Below, piece by piece: positions 15,353 through 22,293 of a DNA stretch of 27,677 bases. Positions within the stretch are counted from its first letter, which is position 1. The number at the start of each line of letters is the position of its first letter. Source of the stretch: an uncultured Pseudobutyrivibrio sp. (lineage in GTDB: Bacteria > Bacillota > Clostridia > Lachnospirales > Lachnospiraceae). The translations under genes and the position numbers were made by a program. Location of the stretch: assembly GCA_900546435.1 (NCBI GenBank), contig URCQ01000028.1:1-27677 (forward strand), read 5' to 3'. A model generated the notes under the pieces. The model saw only the letters and a program-made list of their open reading frames with translations. It had not been told where the DNA came from and searched no databases.

Positions 15353-15994
15353 TTATATGCATCGGGGTCCGAAGCAGCACATATTGCAGAATAAATTCAG
15401 CAGAAACATATTGAAGCACCATCTCGTCACACCAGCATATGGTCTCTCATACGCAGAACCTCGCGTCTCATACCAGTCGCTTCCAAATTCCAGATGCTGC
15501 TGGTACTGACGATACTGAAAATTACCCGGTTCTAATGCTACTGCACGTCTGGCAAATTCCTTGGCATCCACAACATGCCCCAATCCTTCGCTGGCGATTG
15601 CCGCATAATAATACCAACGTCCATTTCGTGCTGTCTCCGGCATACTATTTAGCACATGCAACGCTTCTGTAAAATGACGACTATTGATATAATTGGCTGC
15701 TGCGCGCATTTCGTTAGACTCCTGTGTCTGCTGGTAAGTGCCTTGTGACGTCTGCCCACCAAAGCCACCATATCCATACTGATAACCACCAAAACTTGCG
15801 CCCTGCTGACGTTCTCTCATAATCTGATCATACGCCTGCTGCACTTCCTTAAACTTCTCTTCCGCCTGATCCTTGTGCGGATTGTTGACATTTGCATCCG
15901 GATGATATTTCCGGCTCAATGCTCTATATGCTTTCTTGATCTCATCCTCAGATGCATCTCGCGATACGCCCAACACCCTATATGGATCTGACAT
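15353..15994 (-). CDS. J-domain (DnaJ-like) protein with cysteine-rich C-terminal tail
   Basis: This 213-residue protein begins with a complete J domain (about 1-65) with the HPD motif at 31-33, so it should stimulate an Hsp70 (DnaK) partner. A Gly/Tyr/Gln-rich linker follows (about 65-95). Then comes a TPR-like helical stretch (about 98-165) containing YYYAAIASEGLGHVVDAKEFARRAV. The C-terminus is unusual: WCFNMFLLNLFCNMCCFGPRC, hydrophobic with five cysteines, which could sit in or on the membrane or bind metal. It lacks the zinc domain and substrate-binding domains of true DnaJ, so it is a specialised co-chaperone. GGAGG precedes the ATG. It is the last gene of a three-gene operon, 18 bases after DUF5685. 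Confidence 0.9.
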   Translation of the reverse strand: MSDPYRVLGVSRDASEDEIKKAYRALSRKYHPDANVNNPHKDQAEEKFKEVQQAYDQIMRERQQGASFGGYQYGYGGFGGQTSQGTYQQTQESNEMRAAANYINSRHFTEALHVLNSMPETARNGRWYYYAAIASEGLGHVVDAKEFARRAVALEPGNFQYRQYQQHLEFGSDWYETRGSAYERPYAGVTRWCFNMFLLNLFCNMCCFGPRCI

Positions 15995-16012
15995 AAACTT
16001 GTTCCTCCAACT

Positions 16013-16852
16013 CTATGGTTTCGTCTTTTTTTCTTTTAACTTCAGGTATTCATATTTTGTCCAAACACCAGAATATAAAATATTACGTAAAATCTCTGCA
16101 TGCTCCAGAATCGGCATACGTTCAAAAGATTTTGCGCATTCTGCCATCAGACAGGTAAGCGTCGAACGGCAAAAAGTCTCGTATTCTTCTTTTGATTCCA
16201 TGGACACGTATGCAAACGGATTGTAGCTGCCCTTTTTTTGATCCTTTTTCAAATCCTCATAGGCATCCAACAGATAAATAAATTTACCCATATAAAAGCC
16301 CATACTATCTAAATCTTTTGCCCATTCATCCTGCTTCCATTGGAACAATTGTCCCAGCATTTCACCCGTATAGCCAGCCACAATATCTATATTAGACTCC
16401 CTGCGCTTTTCTGCCTCCGCAAGTTTTTTCATGTAGTCCTCTACCGCCTGCACTTGTCTTGGGTAACGGATGCTGATTCGATTATAATCTTTTTTTAAAG
16501 CTTTTGCTATCGCCTGTTTGATATGACTGCCATCATCTTCATAGTCATCCTGTAAACTATGATAGCTTAAAACGATATCCATAGCTGCCGCATACTCTGT
16601 AGCCTCATTGATATACGCCGTCTTTTTTGATGCCGGATGCACTGCGCATCGATATGATATTTCTTCATGCTCCAGTTCATACAAACCCGTTAGCAGAATC
16701 AACAAAAATGTCATATCATAATTCAAAAGCATTTGCCCCTTGATTCCCGCCTCATTCTTTAATTGGCGGCAAAGGCCACAATAATATGCCTGATACGTCT
16801 TTTCATCCGCTTCTTTTAGTTCTTTACGATTTACATTAATATATCCAAACAT
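16013..16852 (-). CDS. DUF5685 family protein
   Basis: This 279-residue, mostly helical protein matches my memory of DUF5685, a family of unknown function common in Clostridia. Near the N-terminus it has YYCGLCRQLK (Cys25, Cys28), then YRCAVHP (Cys69, His72), a possible metal site. Two acidic motifs stand out: LQDDYEDD (100-107) and LLDAYEDLKKDQKKGSYNP (194-212). Their order and spacing recall the two Asp-rich motifs of squalene/phytoene synthases, but this is only a visual resemblance. No signal peptide is seen. GAGGG lies 6 bases before the ATG. It lies between a membrane zinc-ribbon gene and a J-domain gene, only 12 and 18 bases from them, so the three products probably work together. Confidence 0.75.
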   Translation of the reverse strand: MFGYINVNRKELKEADEKTYQAYYCGLCRQLKNEAGIKGQMLLNYDMTFLLILLTGLYELEHEEISYRCAVHPASKKTAYINEATEYAAAMDIVLSYHSLQDDYEDDGSHIKQAIAKALKKDYNRISIRYPRQVQAVEDYMKKLAEAEKRRESNIDIVAGYTGEMLGQLFQWKQDEWAKDLDSMGFYMGKFIYLLDAYEDLKKDQKKGSYNPFAYVSMESKEEYETFCRSTLTCLMAECAKSFERMPILEHAEILRNILYSGVWTKYEYLKLKEKKTKP

Positions 16853-16864
16853 ATCACACCCTCA

Positions 16865-17293
16865 CTAGGTACGCTTGATAAATTCCATTTTACATTTTGG
16901 ACAGGTAATCATAATCTTACCCTTGCCCTTTGGTACACGGATTTTCTGCTTACAGGACGGACAATAATATATCTTATATATCTTTTTCTGCTCTCTTTCG
17001 TAAACAGCTTTGCTTTTTTGGTATTTTGCCTTAGCAGATGCTCCGCGAAACTTATCCCGGATCTTATCTGTCATACGCAAATATTGTTGATTTTCATAGT
17101 AGCGCTTCGATACATTACGGGACATCATGCGAAAATAGCTATAAACCAGCGCTGCGATTCCAAGCAGATACAAAATCGCATTGTGTGAAAACATGGTAAT
17201 CACAACCAGCACCAATGCCACATATAAAAAGAATTTTGAAAGCGCATCTGCGCCATTTCTCCCCACCATAAAACGAGCCAATTTTTCTCTCAT
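16865..17293 (-). CDS. Membrane protein with C-terminal zinc ribbon
   Basis: This 142-residue protein has two transmembrane helices close together (about 21-35 and 38-54), a basic coiled stretch (about 60-107) and a C-terminal zinc ribbon with CPSC (111-114) and CPKC (131-134). The ribbon is expected to lie in the cytoplasm. The function is unknown; it could be a membrane anchor or sensor for its operon partners. GGAGG lies 5 bases before the ATG. It is the first gene of the DUF5685/J-domain operon and follows a plausible promoter at 17355-17382. Confidence 0.8.
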   Translation of the reverse strand: MREKLARFMVGRNGADALSKFFLYVALVLVVITMFSHNAILYLLGIAALVYSYFRMMSRNVSKRYYENQQYLRMTDKIRDKFRGASAKAKYQKSKAVYEREQKKIYKIYYCPSCKQKIRVPKGKGKIMITCPKCKMEFIKRT

Positions 17294-17354
17294 AGTTCCT
17301 CCGTCTGCACGTCACTTCTTTTCGTACGCGCACGCTATTGTTTCTTTCAAATCA

Positions 17355-17382
17355 ACTCTATCATTTTGCAAAGCAAAGTCAA
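17355..17382 (-). promoter_or_regulatory. Putative promoter of the zinc-ribbon/DUF5685/dnaJ operon
   Basis: On the minus strand, TTGACT (17377-17382) is a 5/6 match to the -35 consensus. It is followed after 16 bases by TAGAGT (17355-17360), a 4/6 match to -10. It sits just after the rnpB terminator and about 60 bases before the first start codon. Confidence 0.5.
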
Positions 17383-17386
17383 TAAA

Positions 17387-17439
17387 AGGACAAATGATTT
17401 AATAAAGATTTTAGAATCTGTTTACAAATCATTTGTCCT
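17387..17439 (-). terminator. Terminator of rnpB
   Basis: A perfect 14-base stem joins 17387-17400 to 17426-17439. An inner stem, AGATT/AATCT, lies within the loop. On the minus strand the stem is followed by TTTATTG. It lies 44 bases after the end of RNase P RNA and directly before the promoter of the next operon. Confidence 0.7.
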
Positions 17440-17482
17440 GTTTATAATTTCGTCAAAAATCCATCTCTATTTTTATGAAAAA

Positions 17483-17830
17483 GAAGCAAGACGATGAGCC
17501 GGGTTATGTCGAGAGTAATCATCTATCTAGGACGACTGTCGCCAATCGCCTCAAGCGACCAACCTGAAACTAGCGGGCCACATACGTTTCCATTCGGTCT
17601 TGCTTCGGATGGGGTTTACAGGGACCCTTGCTGTTACCAGCAAAGCGGTGGTCTCTTACACCACCTTTCCACCCTTACTGAGAGCTTGCGCCCTCAGCGG
17701 TTTATTTCTGTTGCACTTTCCTTGGAGTCACCTCCACCGGACGTTATCCGGCATCCTGCCCTATGAAGCCCGGACTTTCCTCGTCTGCTGCCTTTCGGCA
17801 ATTGCAGCCGCGATTACTTATCTTACTTCT
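17483..17830 (-). ncRNA. rnpB: RNase P RNA (bacterial, type A-like)
   Basis: The catalytic RNA of ribonuclease P, which trims the 5' leader of tRNA precursors. On the minus strand the conserved core GAGGAAAGTCCGGGC is at 17768-17782, and CAACAGAAATAAACCGC lies at about 17698-17714. The closing segment ATAACCCGGCTCA lies near 17496-17508. The ends pair: GAAGTAAGA at the 5' end with TCTTGCTTC at the 3' end form P1. Length is about 348 bases, normal for the family. End positions are set by P1 and may be off by a few bases. Confidence 0.93.
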
Positions 17831-17841
17831 TTTTCGAAAAC

Positions 17842-17870
17842 AGTATATCTTATTTTAGACGTTAAAACAA
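17842..17870 (-). promoter_or_regulatory. rnpB promoter overlapping the kinase gene end
   Basis: On the minus strand TTGTTT (17865-17870) and TATACT (17842-17847, 5/6 match to -10) are 17 bases apart. They place the start of transcription at about 17835, just before the RNase P RNA. The -35 box lies inside the last codons of the upstream nucleoside kinase gene. Confidence 0.65.
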
Positions 17871-19501
17871 CTTCCACCGATAAATTCGCGCACTAGTGAA
17901 TTGTTACAAATATCATCCGCTGGAATGCCAAGAAAATAATCCAACAATTTAATCAATCGTTTTGCTTCTGCATATTCTGGGCAATTTTCATCAATGGCTA
18001 ACAGCTGCGGCATAGCATAAATTTTTAATACAGACATTTCATAAATGAGGGCTGAGTTAAACATCTCATCCGCCTGTTCCTGGAATGGGAAAATATTCTT
18101 TTCTTCTCCTCTTCGAACAGAATCCCACATAGCAATGGTCTCCTGCGCGCTTGTACCTCTTGTTCTTGCATCACGTACAATACGGCGAATCAATCTGCCA
18201 TCTGTCGTAGAAAGCGGATTGTGCTCATCGATATTGAGCTGCGTCAATGCGCTGATATAGATTTTAAATTTACTTTCTTTTGGCAGGGATTCCGACATGC
18301 GTTCATTTAACCCATGGATTCCCTCAATAACTAAAATATCGCGCTCGCCCAACTGCATATAGTGATCTTTATACTCACGCTTACCTGTTTTAAAGTTAAA
18401 ACTTGGCAGCAACACGCGTTCTTTATTCAGTAGGCGTACCATATCTTCATTGAATTGCTTAATATCCAGACCTTCAATGCATTCAAAATCTTTTTCACCA
18501 AATTCATCCAGCGGAATCTGATCACGGTTGAGATAGTAGTCATCCAATGGAATTGGATGCGGTGTCACACCAAGCGCACGCAGCTGTGCAGACAAACGAT
18601 GGGAAAATGTTGTCTTACCGGAAGATGAAGGGCCTGCAATCATCACAAACTTTTTGTTCGGATCTGCGACAATCCTCTCTGCAAGTGCACCAACGCGACG
18701 TTCCATATATGCCTCTTGCGAAAGAATAATCTCCCGCGTTTTTCCCGCACAAATAGCATCGTTCAATGCGCCCACGGAAGGAATTCCCATATCTGCGCCC
18801 CACTGTTCGGAAGCCTGTAAAATATGGAATAATTTGGTGGCTGGTTCAAACGGAGCCACTTCTGTCGTCGTTTTTTGTGGAAATTGTAAAATAAATCCCT
18901 GTTCATATGGATACAGGGCAAAGTACGACAACATGCCTGTGCTTGGCGCCATATAGCCATAAAAATAATCGATGCAGCCATCCAATTCGTAAATATTACA
19001 ATTGGAACTGGAACGATAATGCATCAGACGTTCCTTATCCTGCATACCTCTTTCTGCAAATAATACGCGAGCATCCTCTGTCCGAATCGTCTTTTTACAG
19101 ATTGGCAAATCCTGTGCCACGAGTGCTAGCATCTGCTCCTGCAGATTTTTTAACCACGCCTCATCTATGGCATCCTTTCCAACAATCCTGCAATAATAAC
19201 CTGCACCAAGAGAATGTTCTACCCGCAGTAATGCTTCTGGGCAAAGACTCTGCAATGCACGCTGCATCAAGAAAACAACACTTCTGCGATACGCACGTCT
19301 GCCATTTTTATCCTGCGTTGTCAAAAATGTAATTTCGCCATCGCCAGGCACTTCTCTTCCAAGCTCCATTAATTTATGGTCGAACAATGCAAGAATAATG
19401 GTATCCTCATATTCTTTCTGCCATTCCTTCGCAATGGTTAGAAATGTCACACCTTGTTCATACACACTCTCTTTTTTCTGTACTGTCACACGAATCTGCA
19501 T
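17855..19501 (-). CDS. Nucleoside kinase with threonyl-tRNA synthetase-like N-terminus (Udk-like)
   Basis: This 548-residue protein is a two-part fusion. Residues 1 to about 230 resemble the TGS and editing-type domains of threonyl-tRNA synthetase, including LGAGYYCRI and a GRRAYRRSVVFLMQRA stretch. Residues from about 280 are a P-loop uridine kinase-like domain with Walker A GPSSSGKTT (290-298). This is followed by the DDYY motif (PLDDYYLNRDQIP), then LVIEGIHGLN and a TTDGRLIRRIVRDARTRG region. It should phosphorylate a nucleoside with ATP or GTP; the true substrate of this fused subfamily is unclear. AGAGGTGAT precedes the start. It follows the Nif3-like gene by 12 bases and ends 25 bases before rnpB. 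Confidence 0.88.
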   Translation of the reverse strand: MQIRVTVQKKESVYEQGVTFLTIAKEWQKEYEDTIILALFDHKLMELGREVPGDGEITFLTTQDKNGRRAYRRSVVFLMQRALQSLCPEALLRVEHSLGAGYYCRIVGKDAIDEAWLKNLQEQMLALVAQDLPICKKTIRTEDARVLFAERGMQDKERLMHYRSSSNCNIYELDGCIDYFYGYMAPSTGMLSYFALYPYEQGFILQFPQKTTTEVAPFEPATKLFHILQASEQWGADMGIPSVGALNDAICAGKTREIILSQEAYMERRVGALAERIVADPNKKFVMIAGPSSSGKTTFSHRLSAQLRALGVTPHPIPLDDYYLNRDQIPLDEFGEKDFECIEGLDIKQFNEDMVRLLNKERVLLPSFNFKTGKREYKDHYMQLGERDILVIEGIHGLNERMSESLPKESKFKIYISALTQLNIDEHNPLSTTDGRLIRRIVRDARTRGTSAQETIAMWDSVRRGEEKNIFPFQEQADEMFNSALIYEMSVLKIYAMPQLLAIDENCPEYAEAKRLIKLLDYFLGIPADDICNNSLVREFIGGSCFNV

Positions 19502-19513
19502 ATCTCATCACCT

Positions 19514-20293
19514 CTAAACAATCCAAAAGGGTTCTGCAAAGGGCTCTGCCATGACCGTAAGGTCCGGTGTCTGTTCCTGCAACCACTCTTTCATATAATC
19601 CATATATATGTGTTCCACGCCATAATGTCCCGCATCAATAATGACCAGATCATCTGCCACAGCATCAATACCAGAGTGATGATCCATATCACCTGTAATA
19701 TAAACATCTGCATGTTTTTGTTTTGCCAGGGCAATCTCACTTTTTCCAGATCCCGGGCATAACGCTACACGTTTTACCTTTGTATCCGGATTGCCAAAAA
19801 CTTTAACATGCGATAATCCAAAACGATCCCGCACCATCGCAGCCATATCCTGTACACACATTTCCTGCGTCAGTTCTCCCACACAGCCAATTCCGCGTAC
19901 ACCATCGTTTTCACTTGTCACATCCAGCACTTCTACATCGGTAAGTTCCAGATAGCTTGCCGCCAGATTTCCCATCACACATACATCAAAATTGGTATGC
20001 ATCGCATAATAGGAAATATGGTTTTGCACAAGTCCAATGATACGTCTACCAATAAAATCATCGGTAGAAACATGCTTAATACCACCAAATATAAGTGGAT
20101 GATGCGTCAAAATCAAATCCGCACCTGCTGCAATGGCATGTTCTAATACTGCATCATTCAGATCCAATGCCAGATATACTTTATGTATCTGCTGCTCCCG
20201 GTCTCCCACAAGCAGCCCGACATTATCCCACTCCAAGGCTTCACTTCTTGGAATCTGATTCTCTAGTTTTTTGATCAGCTCTTTTAATTGCAT
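19514..20293 (-). CDS. Nif3-like dinuclear metal centre protein
   Basis: This 259-residue protein belongs to the Nif3/YbgI (GTP cyclohydrolase I type 2) family, which forms hexameric rings with a two-metal site. Visible ligands are LILTHHPLIFGG near residues 60-71 and the C-terminal DAGHYGVEH. The N-terminal WDNVGLLVGD is also typical. The length is that of the short form, without the inserted PII-like domain. The biochemical role is unsettled. It follows trmK by 22 bases and uses an AGAGGTGAT ribosome binding site almost identical to that of the next gene. The trmK-nif3 pairing is common in Firmicutes. Confidence 0.92.
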   Translation of the reverse strand: MQLKELIKKLENQIPRSEALEWDNVGLLVGDREQQIHKVYLALDLNDAVLEHAIAAGADLILTHHPLIFGGIKHVSTDDFIGRRIIGLVQNHISYYAMHTNFDVCVMGNLAASYLELTDVEVLDVTSENDGVRGIGCVGELTQEMCVQDMAAMVRDRFGLSHVKVFGNPDTKVKRVALCPGSGKSEIALAKQKHADVYITGDMDHHSGIDAVADDLVIIDAGHYGVEHIYMDYMKEWLQEQTPDLTVMAEPFAEPFWIV

Positions 20294-20315
20294 TGCCCGA
20301 TCACCTCTATTTCTG

Positions 20316-21023
20316 TTACCACAAACTTTGTTCCACCAGCTGCAAATGTGCTTCTACTTCTTTTGTTCTCTGCATGATTGCCGGCGTCTGTTTCTGCGCT
20401 GCCAACTGCTTCAAAACATCTTTTTGGATTCTTTGCTCCCGCAGCAAATAAGAATGCAGCACTGCATGATGTGCCTGCAAAAGCATCGGTCCAAACAAAA
20501 AATCACCGTCGGTCAGCTTCGGTTGCTGCACAAATTTCTCCGGTGCATAACGCACCTTCATCATCGGATAATATTTTCCATCCTCTAGGATCATATCTTC
20601 CTGCAGCAATTCATAATTCTCAGAGAAAAGAAAACGACGCACCTCTTCCAGCTCTGACTGCGGCTGCAAAATCAGCTCTTTTACCTTTCTTGCGACACTG
20701 CGGCCTTCTGTCAAAATATGTATTACAATGCCACCGCCCATGCCGGCAATCAGTATCGTGTCTGTTTCATCTTCGCTCACCTGTGCCAATCCGTCGGAGC
20801 GCCTTGTAGTAATGACTGTCTCTAATCCTGCCCCAGCAATATGTGTTTTTGCTGCCAAAAGCGGTCCTTCTCCAATATCCATCGCTATCGCAGAAGGAAT
20901 CAGCTTTTGCTGTACCAGATAAATCGGCAAAAAGCCATGGTCGCATCCTACGTCACAAAGGCGGTTTCCCGGCGTGACCATACGCGCCAATGCCTCCATG
21001 CGCTTTGATAAGTGCACCGCCAT
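20316..21023 (-). CDS. trmK: tRNA (adenine22-N1)-methyltransferase
   Basis: This 235-residue class I S-adenosylmethionine-dependent methyltransferase of the TrmK/YqfN family methylates N1 of A22 in certain tRNAs. SAM motif I is CDVGCDHGFLPIYL (about 23-36). The Rossmann domain also shows AIAMDIGEGPL and TILIAGMGGGIVI, and a helical C-terminal half follows, as in B. subtilis TrmK. The start codon overlaps the rpoD stop by one base (TAATG), which suggests translational coupling. The order rpoD-trmK-nif3 is the usual Gram-positive arrangement and supports the assignment. Confidence 0.92.
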   Translation of the reverse strand: MAVHLSKRMEALARMVTPGNRLCDVGCDHGFLPIYLVQQKLIPSAIAMDIGEGPLLAAKTHIAGAGLETVITTRRSDGLAQVSEDETDTILIAGMGGGIVIHILTEGRSVARKVKELILQPQSELEEVRRFLFSENYELLQEDMILEDGKYYPMMKVRYAPEKFVQQPKLTDGDFLFGPMLLQAHHAVLHSYLLREQRIQKDVLKQLAAQKQTPAIMQRTKEVEAHLQLVEQSLW

Positions 21024-22264
21024 TACTCTAAGTAATCCTTTAACTTACGGCTGCGGCTTGGATGACGAAGCTTTCTTAATGCCTTAGCTTCAATCTGACG
21101 AATACGTTCACGTGTAACGTTAAATTCCTTACCAACTTCTTCCAAAGTTCTGGCTCTGCCGTCTTCCAGACCAAAACGTAAAATCAATACTTTCTGCTCA
21201 CGTTCTGTCAAAGTTCCAAGCACTTCTTCTAACTGTTCTTTTAACAATGTAAAGGTTGCTGCATCCGCTGGTACCGGAACATTATCATCCTGAATAAAAT
21301 CTCCCAAATGAGAATCTTCCTCTTCACCAATTGGTGTTTCCAAAGATACCGGCTCCTGCGAAATTTTTAAAATTTCACGCACACGCTCTACTGGCATGTC
21401 CATCTCTGCTGCGATTTCTTCCGGGGTAGGTTCGCGTCCTAACTCCTGCAGCAACTGACGGGAAACGCGAATCAGTTTGTTGATGGTTTCTACCATATGC
21501 ACAGGAATACGGATGGTTCTCGCCTGATCGGCAATGGCTCTTGTGATTGCCTGACGGATCCACCATGTCGCATACGTAGAGAACTTGTATCCCTTACGAT
21601 AATCGAATTTTTCTACTGCCTTAATCAGACCTAAGTTACCTTCCTGAATCAAATCGAGGAAAAGCATACCACGTCCCACATAACGTTTTGCGATAGAAAC
21701 AACCAGACGAAGGTTTGCCTCAGCCAAACGCTTCTTTGCCTCCTGATCGCCAAGCTCCATACGCTTTGCAAGTTCAATTTCTTCTTCTGCTGTAAGAAGT
21801 GGAACCTTACCAATTTCTTTTAAGTACATACGTACAGGATCTTCTGTACTGATACCATCCGGTACAGACAAATCAATCTTTTCTACTTCTACGTCATCAT
21901 CATCCTCTAAGATGATATCATCATCGTTGTCCTGCAAACGCAGCACATCAATGTTGTTCTTCTCTAAGAAATCAAGAATTGCTTCAAACTGTTCTGCTGA
22001 AAGCTGCAATTCCTTGAAATAATCGCTGATTTCCTGATACTCTAAGACGTTCTTTCTGTCTTTTGCAAGTTCTAATAATTCAGCCAGTTTCTTTTGAAAT
22101 GCAGCTTTTCTTGCATCGTCAGACTTTGCATTTTCTGCACCATCTGCCTTCTTACTGCTCTTCTTTGCAGTACTTTTCTTTGTGGTTGTCTTTTTTTCTT
22201 CCACTTTCACGCTTTCTTCTACCACTTCTTGTGTTTCTACTGTGCTTTCGCTTTTTTTCGCCAT
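21023..22264 (-). CDS. rpoD: RNA polymerase primary sigma factor (sigma-70/SigA)
   Basis: This 413-residue housekeeping sigma factor directs RNA polymerase to standard promoters. A Lys/Thr/Ser-rich N-terminal tail (about 1-45) comes first, then a region 1.1-like helical part and an acidic stretch DDDDIILEDDDD. Next is region 1.2 (DPVRMYLKEIGKVPLL) and region 2 with GNLGLIKAVEKFDY and FSTYATWWIRQAI. Region 3 follows, then region 4 with LTEREQKVLILRFGL and the helix-turn-helix TLEEVGKEFNVTRERIRQIE. The ATG at 22264 has GAGAGG 8 bases upstream; an in-frame ATG at 22282 is possible, with weaker AAGGG. It follows dnaG and overlaps trmK. Confidence 0.97.
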   Translation of the reverse strand: MAKKSESTVETQEVVEESVKVEEKKTTTKKSTAKKSSKKADGAENAKSDDARKAAFQKKLAELLELAKDRKNVLEYQEISDYFKELQLSAEQFEAILDFLEKNNIDVLRLQDNDDDIILEDDDDVEVEKIDLSVPDGISTEDPVRMYLKEIGKVPLLTAEEEIELAKRMELGDQEAKKRLAEANLRLVVSIAKRYVGRGMLFLDLIQEGNLGLIKAVEKFDYRKGYKFSTYATWWIRQAITRAIADQARTIRIPVHMVETINKLIRVSRQLLQELGREPTPEEIAAEMDMPVERVREILKISQEPVSLETPIGEEEDSHLGDFIQDDNVPVPADAATFTLLKEQLEEVLGTLTEREQKVLILRFGLEDGRARTLEEVGKEFNVTRERIRQIEAKALRKLRHPSRSRKLKDYLE

Positions 22265-22293
22265 TTTTACATCCTCTCTCATGTATTTTGCCC

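Noticed and set aside
17494..17896. Two overlapping plus-strand open frames of about 90-98 codons.
   Set aside because: They cover RNase P RNA read on the wrong strand; the conserved RNA core and paired ends explain the sequence.
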